The translations under genes were made by a program, and so were the position numbers. From the NCBI GenBank assembly GCA_023256555.1, contig JALRFB010000083.1, positions 1 to 5,274 of the forward strand: DNA of 5,274 nucleotides, read 5' to 3'. Positions 1 to 5,274 of this stretch are shown here, piece after piece. Position 1 is the first letter of the stretch. Each line of letters opens with the position of its first letter. The DNA is from Sediminibacterium sp. (GTDB lineage Bacteria; Bacteroidota; Bacteroidia; Chitinophagales; Chitinophagaceae). A model generated the notes under the pieces. The model searched no databases and had not been told where the DNA came from. It saw only the letters and a list, made by a program, of their open reading frames with translations.

Positions 1-376
1 CTTGGTTTTCTAAAGACAACAATAATCCTTTAGACAATAAATAATCGCCTACCAAAACGGCTATTTTATTTTTCCATAATGCATTGATAGATAGAAACCC
101 TCTTCTTTCAGTGGCATCATCTACTACATCGTCATGCACTAAAGTGGCTGTGTGTAATAATTCCACTAAAGAAGCTGCTCTATAAGATGCGTCATTAATT
201 TCTCCGTGTAATTTTGCGGATAACAATACAAACATAGGGCGCATTTGCTTTCCCTTTCTTTTCACGATGTATTGCATGATTCTATCTAGTAAAGAAACCC
301 TGCTCTTCACTGCTTCTTTGAAATGCGCTTCAAAAAGGTCTAACTCTTTACCAATAACTTTTTTTGCTAATTGCAT
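1..376 (-). CDS. Polyprenyl diphosphate synthase, N-terminal part (truncated by window edge)
   Basis: This trans-isoprenyl diphosphate synthase extends farnesyl- or geranyl-type primers with isopentenyl diphosphate in the cytosol, usually to make the menaquinone side chain. Only the first 125 residues are in the window; family members have about 320. Visible are the GKxxRP isopentenyl-diphosphate site (K43, R46), an LxHTATLVHDD helix, the first aspartate-rich Mg site DDVVD (residues 82-86) followed by R91-R92, and VLVGDYLL (residues 107-114). The residue five positions before the first aspartate is A77. Family rules associate a small residue there with long products, and the stretch resembles octaprenyl synthase IspB, so a long-chain enzyme is inferred. 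The second aspartate-rich motif lies outside the window. The ATG at 374-376 is 6 nt after the stop of the upstream phosphatase gene, which suggests co-transcription. The family is certain; the chain length is not. Confidence 0.93.
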   Translation of the reverse strand, partial: MQLAKKVIGKELDLFEAHFKEAVKSRVSLLDRIMQYIVKRKGKQMRPMFVLLSAKLHGEINDASYRAASLVELLHTATLVHDDVVDDATERRGFLSINALWKNKIAVLVGDYLLSKGLLLSLENQ

Positions 377-382
377 GGGGGA

Positions 383-1045
383 TTAATCATTTAGCATATT
401 AAAATGTAGAGCGCCAAAATTTTGTAAGGAACTTAATTTTAAATCGGCTGCGCCCCAAACATCAGATTTGATATGGTCTGCTGCTGGTACTACCACACAT
501 GTCATCCTTGCAGCTTTTGCAGCAATCATTCCGTAGAATGAATCTTCAAAACAAATACAAGCTAAAGGATTGGTATGTAAACCTGCTGCACATTCCAAAT
601 ATACTTGGGGATGTGGCTTAGCATGCATCATATGTTGTGCAGAGCAACTGGATTGTATATAACTTCTTATATGTAATTTGTCTTTTATCCACTCAATGAG
701 CAATGATGGAGAAGAGGTAGCCAAGCCCATTTTAAAATCTCTTTGTAAGAAAAATTCAAATATATGTTCAACACCTGGCATTAATGTAGCTTCCTTGTCT
801 ATTAAATCTAAAGCGAGATCTATGATTTTTTGTTCTGCTCTATCAAATTCACTTGCAGGTACTTTATGCTCGTGTAACCAATGTGCCACAAATTCTTTAG
901 ATCTAAGTCCTGTAGTAAACTGGTATTGTGCTTCTGTGAGTTGTATACCGTATTGTCTAAAAATTTCAGTAGCGGCTCTGTTCCATAATGGCTCGCTATT
1001 AATTAATAAGCCATCAATATCAAAAATTACAGCAGACTTCTTCAT
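383..1045 (-). CDS. hxpB: HAD-superfamily sugar-phosphate phosphatase, HxpB (YniC)-like
   Basis: This 220-residue cytosolic HAD subfamily IA hydrolase removes phosphate from a small phosphorylated metabolite. All four HAD motifs are intact: FDIDG with nucleophile D9 and acid/base D11, motif II at GLAT (T110), motif III lysine K143 in KPHPQVYL, and the metal-binding E167-D168 in FEDS. A helical cap domain lies at about residues 15-90. Similarity to E. coli HxpB, the hexitol/2-deoxyglucose-6-phosphate phosphatase, runs through the protein: DGLLINSEPLW, KPHPQVYLECAA, GMIAAKAARM, VVVPA and DLKLSSL. This is sequence recognition from memory, so substrate identity stays inferred; beta-phosphoglucomutase is a less likely relative. 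The start is ATG at 1043-1045, because the nucleophile loop begins only eight residues later, as expected for the fold. The polyprenyl synthase gene starts 6 nt after its TAA. A promoter-like box lies only 4 nt upstream of the ATG. Confidence 0.88.
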   Translation of the reverse strand: MKKSAVIFDIDGLLINSEPLWNRAATEIFRQYGIQLTEAQYQFTTGLRSKEFVAHWLHEHKVPASEFDRAEQKIIDLALDLIDKEATLMPGVEHIFEFFLQRDFKMGLATSSPSLLIEWIKDKLHIRSYIQSSCSAQHMMHAKPHPQVYLECAAGLHTNPLACICFEDSFYGMIAAKAARMTCVVVPAADHIKSDVWGAADLKLSSLQNFGALHFNMLND

Positions 1046-1049
1046 TGTC

Positions 1050-1057
1050 TAAAGATA
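1050..1057 (-). promoter_or_regulatory. Putative Bacteroidota -7 box before the hxpB-like gene
   Basis: On the minus strand the octamer TATCTTTA fits the Bacteroidota -7 consensus TAnnTTTG at all but the last defined base. Only four bases (GACA) separate it from the phosphatase ATG, so transcription from it would begin at or next to the start codon and give an essentially leaderless mRNA. I see no TTTG or TTG at the proper -33 distance. The same octamer recurs before the epimerase gene, which raises confidence a little. Confidence 0.4.
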
Positions 1058-1096
1058 CTATTTGTTAGTTAAACAGCACGTGATTAGTACATATTT

Positions 1097-1885
1097 ATGT
1101 CTTATATTGCACACCTAACTAATGGATTTGATATGAAATTGTGGGAGCGCATTAAAAGAATTAAAATTTTCCGTTCTGTTATATATGGAGTGGTTGGTTT
1201 ATTCTCTTATCCAGGATTAGCCTTGTTTAATAGAATAGATATTCAGGGTACCGAAAATTTAGAGCACCTTCCCAAAAAGAATGTTTTATTTGTAAGCAAT
1301 CATCAAACTTATTTTGGAGACGTGATTGCTTTTGTGCATATTTTCTGTGCAGTAAAATGGGGGAAGTATAATAAACTGGGTATACCTTATTATTTATTGA
1401 ATCCTTTTACTAATGTATATTTTGTAGCAGCAGAAGAAACCATGAATAGCAATTGGCTAACACGTTTATTTAAATTGGGTGGTGCGTTGACTGTTAAAAG
1501 AACTTGGAGAGCAGAGGGGCAGGATGTTAAAAGAGATAGGGATGTAGTAGACACGCAAAAAATTGATAAAGCTTTAAAGAAAAGTTGGGTAATTACTTTT
1601 CCTCAAGGAACTACAAAACCTTTTGCTCCAGGAAGAAAAGGAACTGCTTATATTATCAAGAACAATCACCCAATAGTGGTACCAGTAGTGATTAATGGAT
1701 TCTGGAGAGCTTTTACCAAAAAAGGATTGACTTTTAAGAAAGTAGGTACCCCATTGACAGTTCGATTCAAAGCCCCTTTAGAAATTAATTATGATGCACC
1801 AGTGGAAGAAATTCTAGAACAAGTGATGGATGCTATTGAGCAAAGCAAATCCTTTATGTTAAAGGGGGCACACCATCAACAATAG
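1097..1885 (+). CDS. PlsC-like lysophospholipid/glycerolipid acyltransferase with variant motifs
   Basis: This predicted membrane-associated acyltransferase of the PlsC (LPLAT) family would transfer an acyl chain to a lysophosphatidate-like acceptor. Its 262 residues carry the four family blocks in order: motif I SNHQTYFGD (residues 67-75), motif II GGALTVKRTW (128-137), motif III FPQGTTKPF (168-176), and motif IV around HPIVVPVVINGF (191-202). A hydrophobic stretch at about residues 28-44 may anchor it in the membrane. Two details differ from the textbook enzyme. The catalytic histidine H69 and aspartate D75 are separated by five residues rather than four, and the usual FPEGTR glutamate is Q170. 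The rest of the fold looks intact, so it is probably an active divergent subfamily; the exact acceptor, possibly another lipid such as an aminolipid, is unknown. The start is ambiguous: ATG at 1133 (residue 13, MKLWERIK) is a credible alternative giving 250 residues. It stands alone, divergent from the phosphatase gene and convergent with the thioesterase gene. Confidence 0.87.
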   Translation: MSYIAHLTNGFDMKLWERIKRIKIFRSVIYGVVGLFSYPGLALFNRIDIQGTENLEHLPKKNVLFVSNHQTYFGDVIAFVHIFCAVKWGKYNKLGIPYYLLNPFTNVYFVAAEETMNSNWLTRLFKLGGALTVKRTWRAEGQDVKRDRDVVDTQKIDKALKKSWVITFPQGTTKPFAPGRKGTAYIIKNNHPIVVPVVINGFWRAFTKKGLTFKKVGTPLTVRFKAPLEINYDAPVEEILEQVMDAIEQSKSFMLKGAHHQQ

Positions 1886-1919
1886 GTTTATTACTAATAT
1901 ACTTTTACTAATTATTTTT

Positions 1920-2435
1920 TTAGTCCTTAATAAATAAGGCTTTTAATTCAGTTGCATCATCTGGCAACATTTTACCTGCTAGAATTAAACGCAATTGTCT
2001 TCTTCTCAGAGCGCCAGCGAAGTATTTTTTTTCTTCTTCTGTTTCTGGAATAATTTCTGGAACCTTTTTAGGTTTTTTGTTTTCGTCTAATGCTACAAAT
2101 GTAAAAAAGGCTTCATTGCTTAATTCTCTAGATTGAGTAATCATGTTTTGATTCCACACTTTTAAATGCACTTCCATAGAAGTATTAAATGATCGAGTCA
2201 CTTTTGCTTCAATACAAATCACATTGCCCAATCTTATAGGAGACTTAAAACTCAGGTTGTCCACAGAAGCGGTCATACAAGCAGAATTACAATGTTTTGC
2301 AGCCGCTAAATAGGCAGCAATATCCATCCAGTACATTAATCTACCACCCATTAAATCTCCAAAAGTATTGGTGTCATTGGGTAAAACCAATTCATTCATG
2401 GTAGTAAATGAATCCTTCGCTTTTCTCGCTTCCAT
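1920..2435 (-). CDS. Acyl-CoA thioesterase, hotdog fold (YciA/BACH type)
   Basis: This enzyme hydrolyses acyl-CoA thioesters to free fatty acid and CoA in the cytosol, adjusting acyl-CoA pools. The 171-residue product shows the acyl-CoA hydrolase signature LPNDTNTFGDLMGGRLMYWMD (residues 18-38), with the active-site asparagine region at N20-N23 and the conserved catalytic aspartate at D38 in the central helix. ASVDNLSFKSPIRLGN (residues 56-71) gives the next hotdog strands, and the basic tail RRRQLRLILAGKM (144-156) is familiar from Bacteroidota homologues. Chain-length preference cannot be read from sequence. The frame stays open upstream to a TTG at 2454-2456, but that codon lies inside a perfect -7 promoter box, and family members usually begin about 13 residues before the MxELVLPND segment. 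I therefore chose the ATG at 2433-2435. The gene starts 33 nt after the epimerase stop and appears to have its own promoter, although read-through is possible. It converges with the acyltransferase gene over a 34-nt gap that has no hairpin. Confidence 0.92.
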   Translation of the reverse strand: MEARKAKDSFTTMNELVLPNDTNTFGDLMGGRLMYWMDIAAYLAAAKHCNSACMTASVDNLSFKSPIRLGNVICIEAKVTRSFNTSMEVHLKVWNQNMITQSRELSNEAFFTFVALDENKKPKKVPEIIPETEEEKKYFAGALRRRQLRLILAGKMLPDDATELKALFIKD

Positions 2436-2453
2436 GTTATGCTGTTTAGAAAC

Positions 2454-2461
2454 CAAAGATA
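2454..2461 (-). promoter_or_regulatory. Putative -7 promoter box of the thioesterase gene
   Basis: Minus-strand TATCTTTG matches the Bacteroidota -7 consensus TAnnTTTG at every defined position. It ends 18 nt before the ATG at 2435, predicting a leader of roughly 14 nt, similar to the spacing before the epimerase and proline dehydrogenase genes. It lies between the epimerase stop and the thioesterase start, so it would give the thioesterase independent transcription. No clear TTTG is seen at the -33 position, which falls in the last codons of the epimerase gene. The box also covers the TTG that could otherwise be taken as the start. Confidence 0.5.
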
Positions 2462-2468
2462 CAATTTG

Positions 2469-3566
2469 TTAAACTACACAGTTTGCTAGTTTGGAAAGAT
2501 AATTTGGATCTACAGTGGCACCAATGCCCGGAGCATCTCCAATGGATACATGCATGCCGTTGAATTGTACGCCACCTATTACAGGGTCTTCTGTATGACC
2601 TAATAAACAGGTATCCATATCGTAGAATCGAACATTGTCATGGGCTAATGCAAAATGCAGTTTAGCACTCAGTGCCAACCTGCTTTCTAACATACCACCC
2701 ATCATACAGGCAATACCGTTTTGTTTGGCGATATCATGAATCTTGATGGCTTCATGTATGCCACCGCTTTTGGAAAATTTGATATTAATATAATGACAAG
2801 CTTTTTGATGTATTAATTTTCTTGCATCATGGTGTGTGAAGACAGATTCGTCCGCCATAATCTTAATAGGTGATGCTGCGCAAAGTGCAGGCAAGAAATC
2901 GTCATAATATTTGTGCATCGGTTGTTCGCAAAATTGAATATCGTATGCAGATAAAGCGGTTAATACCGGCAATGCATCTTCTTTACTCCAGCCCTGATTC
3001 GCGTCTATTCTTAAAATAATATCCTTGCCAATAGCGGTTCTAATTTGTTTAATTCTTTCAATATCTTCTGCGGGTTTCTTGCCTAATTTCACTTTAATCA
3101 TTCGCACACCATTGGCTTTAAACTCTATAGCTTGCTTTGCCATTGCTTCTGGCGTACCAATACCAATGGTCAAATCTGATTCGATAGGTTTTTGTTTTCC
3201 TCCCAAATAAGCATATAATGGTTGATTGGCTGCTTGTGCTGCAATATCATAAAGGGCTAAATCAAAAGCACTTTTTGCTGTGTAGTTTCCTGCAATCACT
3301 AAGTCCAATTCTTTTAATCTTTCTTCAATAGCTAATGGATCTTTGCCTTTCCAAAAAGCCGCAAAGTCTTTGGCTAATAAATAACAACTTTCTTGTGTTT
3401 CCCCAACAATCATGGGGAAGGCAGAACATTCACCCCAGCCTATGATGCCTGCATCTGTATGTATTTTGATTAAAATATTTTGTGCAAATTCCATCGTACC
3501 AGTAGCAATGGTAAAAGGTACCATGGGTATTTTGTATAAGTAAATCTCAGTTTGTACAATTTTCAT
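2469..3566 (-). CDS. Dipeptide epimerase, L-Ala-D/L-Glu epimerase type (enolase superfamily)
   Basis: Family members interconvert L-Ala-D-Glu and L-Ala-L-Glu, letting murein-derived dipeptides be degraded after cell-wall recycling. The 365-residue protein has the usual N-terminal capping domain followed by the catalytic barrel of the muconate-lactonizing subgroup. Visible catalytic elements are the KxK pair K158/K160, Mg ligands D188 (RIDANQGW), E214 (FCEQP) and D239 (MADES), and the opposite-face lysine K263 in NIKFSKSGG. GGMLESRLALS (residues 290-300) and the DxD pair D316/D318 in FYDMDT are typical of dipeptide epimerases, where DxD binds the dipeptide amino group. This favours dipeptide epimerase over o-succinylbenzoate synthase or muconate cycloisomerase. 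Preference for Ala-Glu over other dipeptides is inferred, because this family is diverse in substrate. The start is ATG at 3564-3566; a longer frame from TTG at 3573-3575 adds only three residues and would begin about where transcription is predicted to start. It is divergent from the proline dehydrogenase gene across 100 nt. Confidence 0.92.
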   Translation of the reverse strand: MKIVQTEIYLYKIPMVPFTIATGTMEFAQNILIKIHTDAGIIGWGECSAFPMIVGETQESCYLLAKDFAAFWKGKDPLAIEERLKELDLVIAGNYTAKSAFDLALYDIAAQAANQPLYAYLGGKQKPIESDLTIGIGTPEAMAKQAIEFKANGVRMIKVKLGKKPAEDIERIKQIRTAIGKDIILRIDANQGWSKEDALPVLTALSAYDIQFCEQPMHKYYDDFLPALCAASPIKIMADESVFTHHDARKLIHQKACHYINIKFSKSGGIHEAIKIHDIAKQNGIACMMGGMLESRLALSAKLHFALAHDNVRFYDMDTCLLGHTEDPVIGGVQFNGMHVSIGDAPGIGATVDPNYLSKLANCVV

Positions 3567-3583
3567 AAAACGCAATTATCCAT

Positions 3584-3591
3584 TAAAGATA
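3584..3591 (-). promoter_or_regulatory. Putative -7 promoter box of the dipeptide epimerase gene
   Basis: Minus-strand TATCTTTA is a one-mismatch fit to TAnnTTTG, identical to the box before the phosphatase gene. It ends 17 nt before the ATG at 3566, predicting a leader of about 13 nt. No -33 TTTG is recognisable in the AT-rich stretch upstream, so it is supported mainly by its spacing and recurrence. Confidence 0.42.
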
Positions 3592-3616
3592 CCTTAGATT
3601 ATTTATATCTATATCC

Positions 3617-3647
3617 TTTGTAATTAGCTATTTAGTACCGATATTTG
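3617..3647 (+). promoter_or_regulatory. Putative -33/-7 promoter of the proline dehydrogenase gene
   Basis: The plus strand carries TTTG at 3617-3620, exactly 19 nt of spacer, then GATATTTG at 3640-3647. This fits the Bacteroidota sigma factor consensus TTTG-N19-TAnnTTTG with a single mismatch, the first base of the -7 box. The box ends 19 nt before the ATG at 3667, so a leader of about 15 nt is expected. It is the best two-part promoter in the window and lies back-to-back with the minus-strand epimerase promoter. Confidence 0.6.
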
Positions 3648-3666
3648 CAAACGAACTAATGTTAGC

Positions 3667-4854
3667 ATGAACCCATCTTTTGACAATACCCAAAATGCAT
3701 TTGCCTACAAGTCTACTGGAGATTTAAAGAAAGCAAGATTTTTATTTAGTGTTATTCAAAGTCCTATAGTAGTGTCTTTGGCAACTAAGTTGACGCCTAT
3801 GTTGATGCAATCGGGTTTGCCCATTAATGGATTAATTAGATCTACTATTTTCAATCAATTTGTTGGAGGGGAAACATTAGAAGAATCTGCAAGAGTGGTG
3901 AAGCAATTAAGTGCTTATCAAGTGCAGGTTATCTTAGATTATGGAGTGGAAGCCAAAGAAGGAGAAGACAATTTTGATGCAGTTACTGAACATATTATTG
4001 AAGCGATAGAATTTGCTGCTTCACAAAATAATGTACCCTTTGTGAGTGTGAAGATTACAGGGGTTGCGAGTATGAGCTTATTAGAAAATTTAAATGATGC
4101 TCCAAGATTAAGAAGCGGTATTCATGATAGCGAAGAAGACAATGCTGCTTGGAATAGAGTGAAAGAAAGGATGTGTGCCATTTGCGAAGTAGCTACTGAA
4201 AAAGGAGTGGGTGTTTTGATTGATGCAGAAGAAACTTGGATTCAAGATCCTATTGATAGATTAGCGATAGAATTAATGTCTATTTATAATAAAGAAAAAG
4301 TAGTGGTCTACAATACTTATCAATTGTATAGAAATGATAGATTGCGTTTTTTACAAATGTCTCATGGTATTGCTAAGGATAAACAATTTTTATTGGGTGC
4401 GAAATTGGTGAGAGGTGCCTATATGGAAAAAGAAAGAGAGCGTGCTCAAAAAAATGGTTATGCTTCTCCTATTCATGCCAATAAAGAAGCTGTGGATGCC
4501 GATTTTAATAAAGCAGTGGATTATTGTTTACAACATATCGATTCAATAGCTTTATTAGTAGCATCACATAATGAATTAAGTAATCAGTTGGCTATACAAA
4601 CCATGCAAAACAAACAGTTGACTAATAACCATCCACATATTCATTTCTCTCAGCTATATGGAATGAGTGATCATATCACTTTTAATATGGCCGCTGAGGG
4701 TTTTTCTGTAAGCAAGTACCTTCCTTTTGGTCCCATTAAAGACGTCATTCCTTATTTAATGCGCAGAGCAGAAGAGAATTCTAGCGTGAATGGACAAACT
4801 GGCCGTGAATTGGTCTTAATTCGAAAAGAATTGGCACGTCGTAAAGGGAAATAA
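3667..4854 (+). CDS. Proline dehydrogenase (monofunctional, FAD-dependent)
   Basis: This enzyme oxidises L-proline to delta-1-pyrroline-5-carboxylate using FAD, passing electrons to the quinone pool; it is the first step of proline catabolism. The 395-residue protein carries only the PRODH barrel domain and lacks the DNA-binding and P5C-dehydrogenase modules of the bifunctional PutA of E. coli. Recognisable elements are VKITG (128-132), the DAEETWIQDPID strand (187-198), YNTYQLYRND (215-224), KLVRGAYMEKER (246-257), ASHNELS (299-305), FSQLYGMSDHI (327-337), and the substrate-binding KYLPFGP with Y351 followed by RRAEEN (R366, R367, E370, N371), which clamps the proline carboxylate. All key residues are present. 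The partner P5C dehydrogenase is not in the window. The ATG at 3667 follows a good promoter; an ATG at 3659 leads only to a four-codon frame ending in TGA. Thymidylate synthase follows after 39 nt on the same strand. Confidence 0.95.
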   Translation: MNPSFDNTQNAFAYKSTGDLKKARFLFSVIQSPIVVSLATKLTPMLMQSGLPINGLIRSTIFNQFVGGETLEESARVVKQLSAYQVQVILDYGVEAKEGEDNFDAVTEHIIEAIEFAASQNNVPFVSVKITGVASMSLLENLNDAPRLRSGIHDSEEDNAAWNRVKERMCAICEVATEKGVGVLIDAEETWIQDPIDRLAIELMSIYNKEKVVVYNTYQLYRNDRLRFLQMSHGIAKDKQFLLGAKLVRGAYMEKERERAQKNGYASPIHANKEAVDADFNKAVDYCLQHIDSIALLVASHNELSNQLAIQTMQNKQLTNNHPHIHFSQLYGMSDHITFNMAAEGFSVSKYLPFGPIKDVIPYLMRRAEENSSVNGQTGRELVLIRKELARRKGK

Positions 4855-4893
4855 ATTTTTTTATTCTCAGGGGGTTTGGTTGTAAATTGCAGC

Positions 4894-5274
4894 ATGCAAC
4901 AATATTTAGATTTAGTACAACATATCTTAGATAACGGAAATCAAAAAACAGATCGTACTGGCACAGGTACCAAGAGCTGTTTTGGCTATCAAATGCGTTT
5001 TAATTTACAAGAAGGTTTCCCTTTAGTCACTACCAAGAAAGTACATTTAAAAAGTATTATTTACGAATTACTTTGGTTTTTGAATGGAGATACCAATATC
5101 AAATATTTAAAAGATAATGGAGTAAGAATCTGGGACGAGTGGGCAGATGAAAATGGAGACCTTGGTCCAGTATATGGTAAACAATGGAGATCTTGGGAAG
5201 GTGCTAATGGAGTAGTAGTAGATCAAATTACTGAATTGATTGATCAAATTAAAAAGACACCTGATAGTAGAAGA
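4894..5274 (+). CDS. thyA: Thymidylate synthase, N-terminal part (truncated by window edge)
   Basis: ThyA converts dUMP to dTMP using methylenetetrahydrofolate as carbon donor and reductant, and is essential for DNA synthesis without external thymidine. The window holds the first 127 codons of about 264. Residue numbers coincide with E. coli ThyA as I recall it, without gaps: R21 in DRTGTGT of the phosphate-binding loop, PLVTTKK (43-49), catalytic-site E58 in [14 protein letters not shown]80 in [22 protein letters not shown]94, and the phosphate-binding pair R126-R127 on which the window ends. The nucleophilic cysteine of the PCH motif, residue 146 in E. coli, falls outside. The start ATG at 4894-4896 places the family-typical MxQYLDL at the N terminus. 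No Shine-Dalgarno is seen and the upstream 39 nt contains only a poor promoter match, so transcription from the proline dehydrogenase promoter is possible. A dihydrofolate reductase gene often follows thyA, but that cannot be checked here. Confidence 0.96.
   Translation, partial: MQQYLDLVQHILDNGNQKTDRTGTGTKSCFGYQMRFNLQEGFPLVTTKKVHLKSIIYELLWFLNGDTNIKYLKDNGVRIWDEWADENGDLGPVYGKQWRSWEGANGVVVDQITELIDQIKKTPDSRR

Noticed and set aside
678..1052. 124-codon plus-strand open frame
   Set aside because: It lies antisense inside the HAD phosphatase gene, which has complete catalytic motifs; its translation is serine/cysteine-rich and resembles no family.
1077..1082. CACGTG palindrome in the divergent phosphatase/acyltransferase gap
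   Set aside because: A six-base palindrome without extended dyad symmetry or a second copy is not enough to call an operator.
1886..1919. Convergent gap between the acyltransferase and thioesterase genes as a bidirectional terminator
   Set aside because: The 34 bases are nearly all A/T with two direct TTACTAAT-like copies but no inverted repeat beyond a loopless TATTACTAATA.
3025..3210. 61-codon plus-strand open frame
   Set aside because: It is antisense within the catalytic barrel of the dipeptide epimerase; a short shadow frame with no supporting signal.
3564..3583. ATG at 3581-3583 (minus strand) opening a six-codon frame whose TGA overlaps the epimerase start
   Set aside because: It directly abuts the -7 box and would lie upstream of the predicted transcription start, so it should not be in the mRNA.
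4850..4865. AATAAA-TTTT-TTTATT inverted repeat at the end of the proline dehydrogenase gene, considered as a terminator
   Set aside because: Six A:T pairs with no G:C pair would not form a stable RNA hairpin; it is probably AT-rich chance, and thyA may be read through.
4875..4890. TTTG and TAAATTGC upstream of thyA as a promoter
   Set aside because: The two elements are too close together to serve as -33 and -7, and TAAATTGC lacks one T of the consensus box.
1..5274. Search for a defence system, mobile element, CRISPR array, tRNA/rRNA or riboswitch
   Set aside because: Nearly all bases are in seven recognisable metabolic genes; no transposase, integrase, repeat array or structured RNA signature was seen, and no intergenic gap exceeds 100 bases.

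Overview
The window reads as ordinary chromosomal DNA of a Bacteroidota bacterium, most likely in or near the Chitinophagaceae; the lineage is an inference. The evidence is low G+C with A/T-ending codons, no convincing Shine-Dalgarno sequence before any start, and promoter-like boxes of the Bacteroidota type (TAnnTTTG at -7, TTTG near -33) before several genes. There are no RNA genes, mobile elements, CRISPR arrays, long repeats or long non-coding stretches; the longest intergenic gap is 100 bases.

Layout: (1) On the minus strand, an HxpB-like HAD sugar phosphatase (383-1045) is followed 6 nt later by the start of a long-chain-type polyprenyl diphosphate synthase, which runs off the left edge (1-376). 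(2) Divergent from these is a PlsC-type acyltransferase (1097-1885, plus strand) with unusual catalytic motifs. It converges with (3) two minus-strand genes: a hotdog acyl-CoA thioesterase (1920-2435) and, upstream of it, an enolase-superfamily dipeptide epimerase (2469-3566). (4) Divergent from the epimerase, on the plus strand, come a monofunctional proline dehydrogenase (3667-4854) and then the first 127 codons of thymidylate synthase (4894 to the right edge).

These are mostly independent housekeeping functions: isoprenoid chain synthesis, phospholipid acylation, acyl-CoA turnover, murein-peptide recycling, proline oxidation and dTMP synthesis. The only tight coupling is phosphatase-to-polyprenyl synthase. 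The thioesterase appears to have its own promoter despite lying just behind the epimerase gene. Two gene starts (thioesterase and epimerase) are placed at ATG codons rather than at longer TTG-initiated frames, because promoter-like boxes sit over or just upstream of the TTG codons.

I looked for a novel system and did not find one. The points most worth a second look are the HX5D/FPQGTT active-site variant of the acyltransferase, the recurring TATCTTT[A/G] boxes that imply very short leaders, and a possible leaderless start for the phosphatase.
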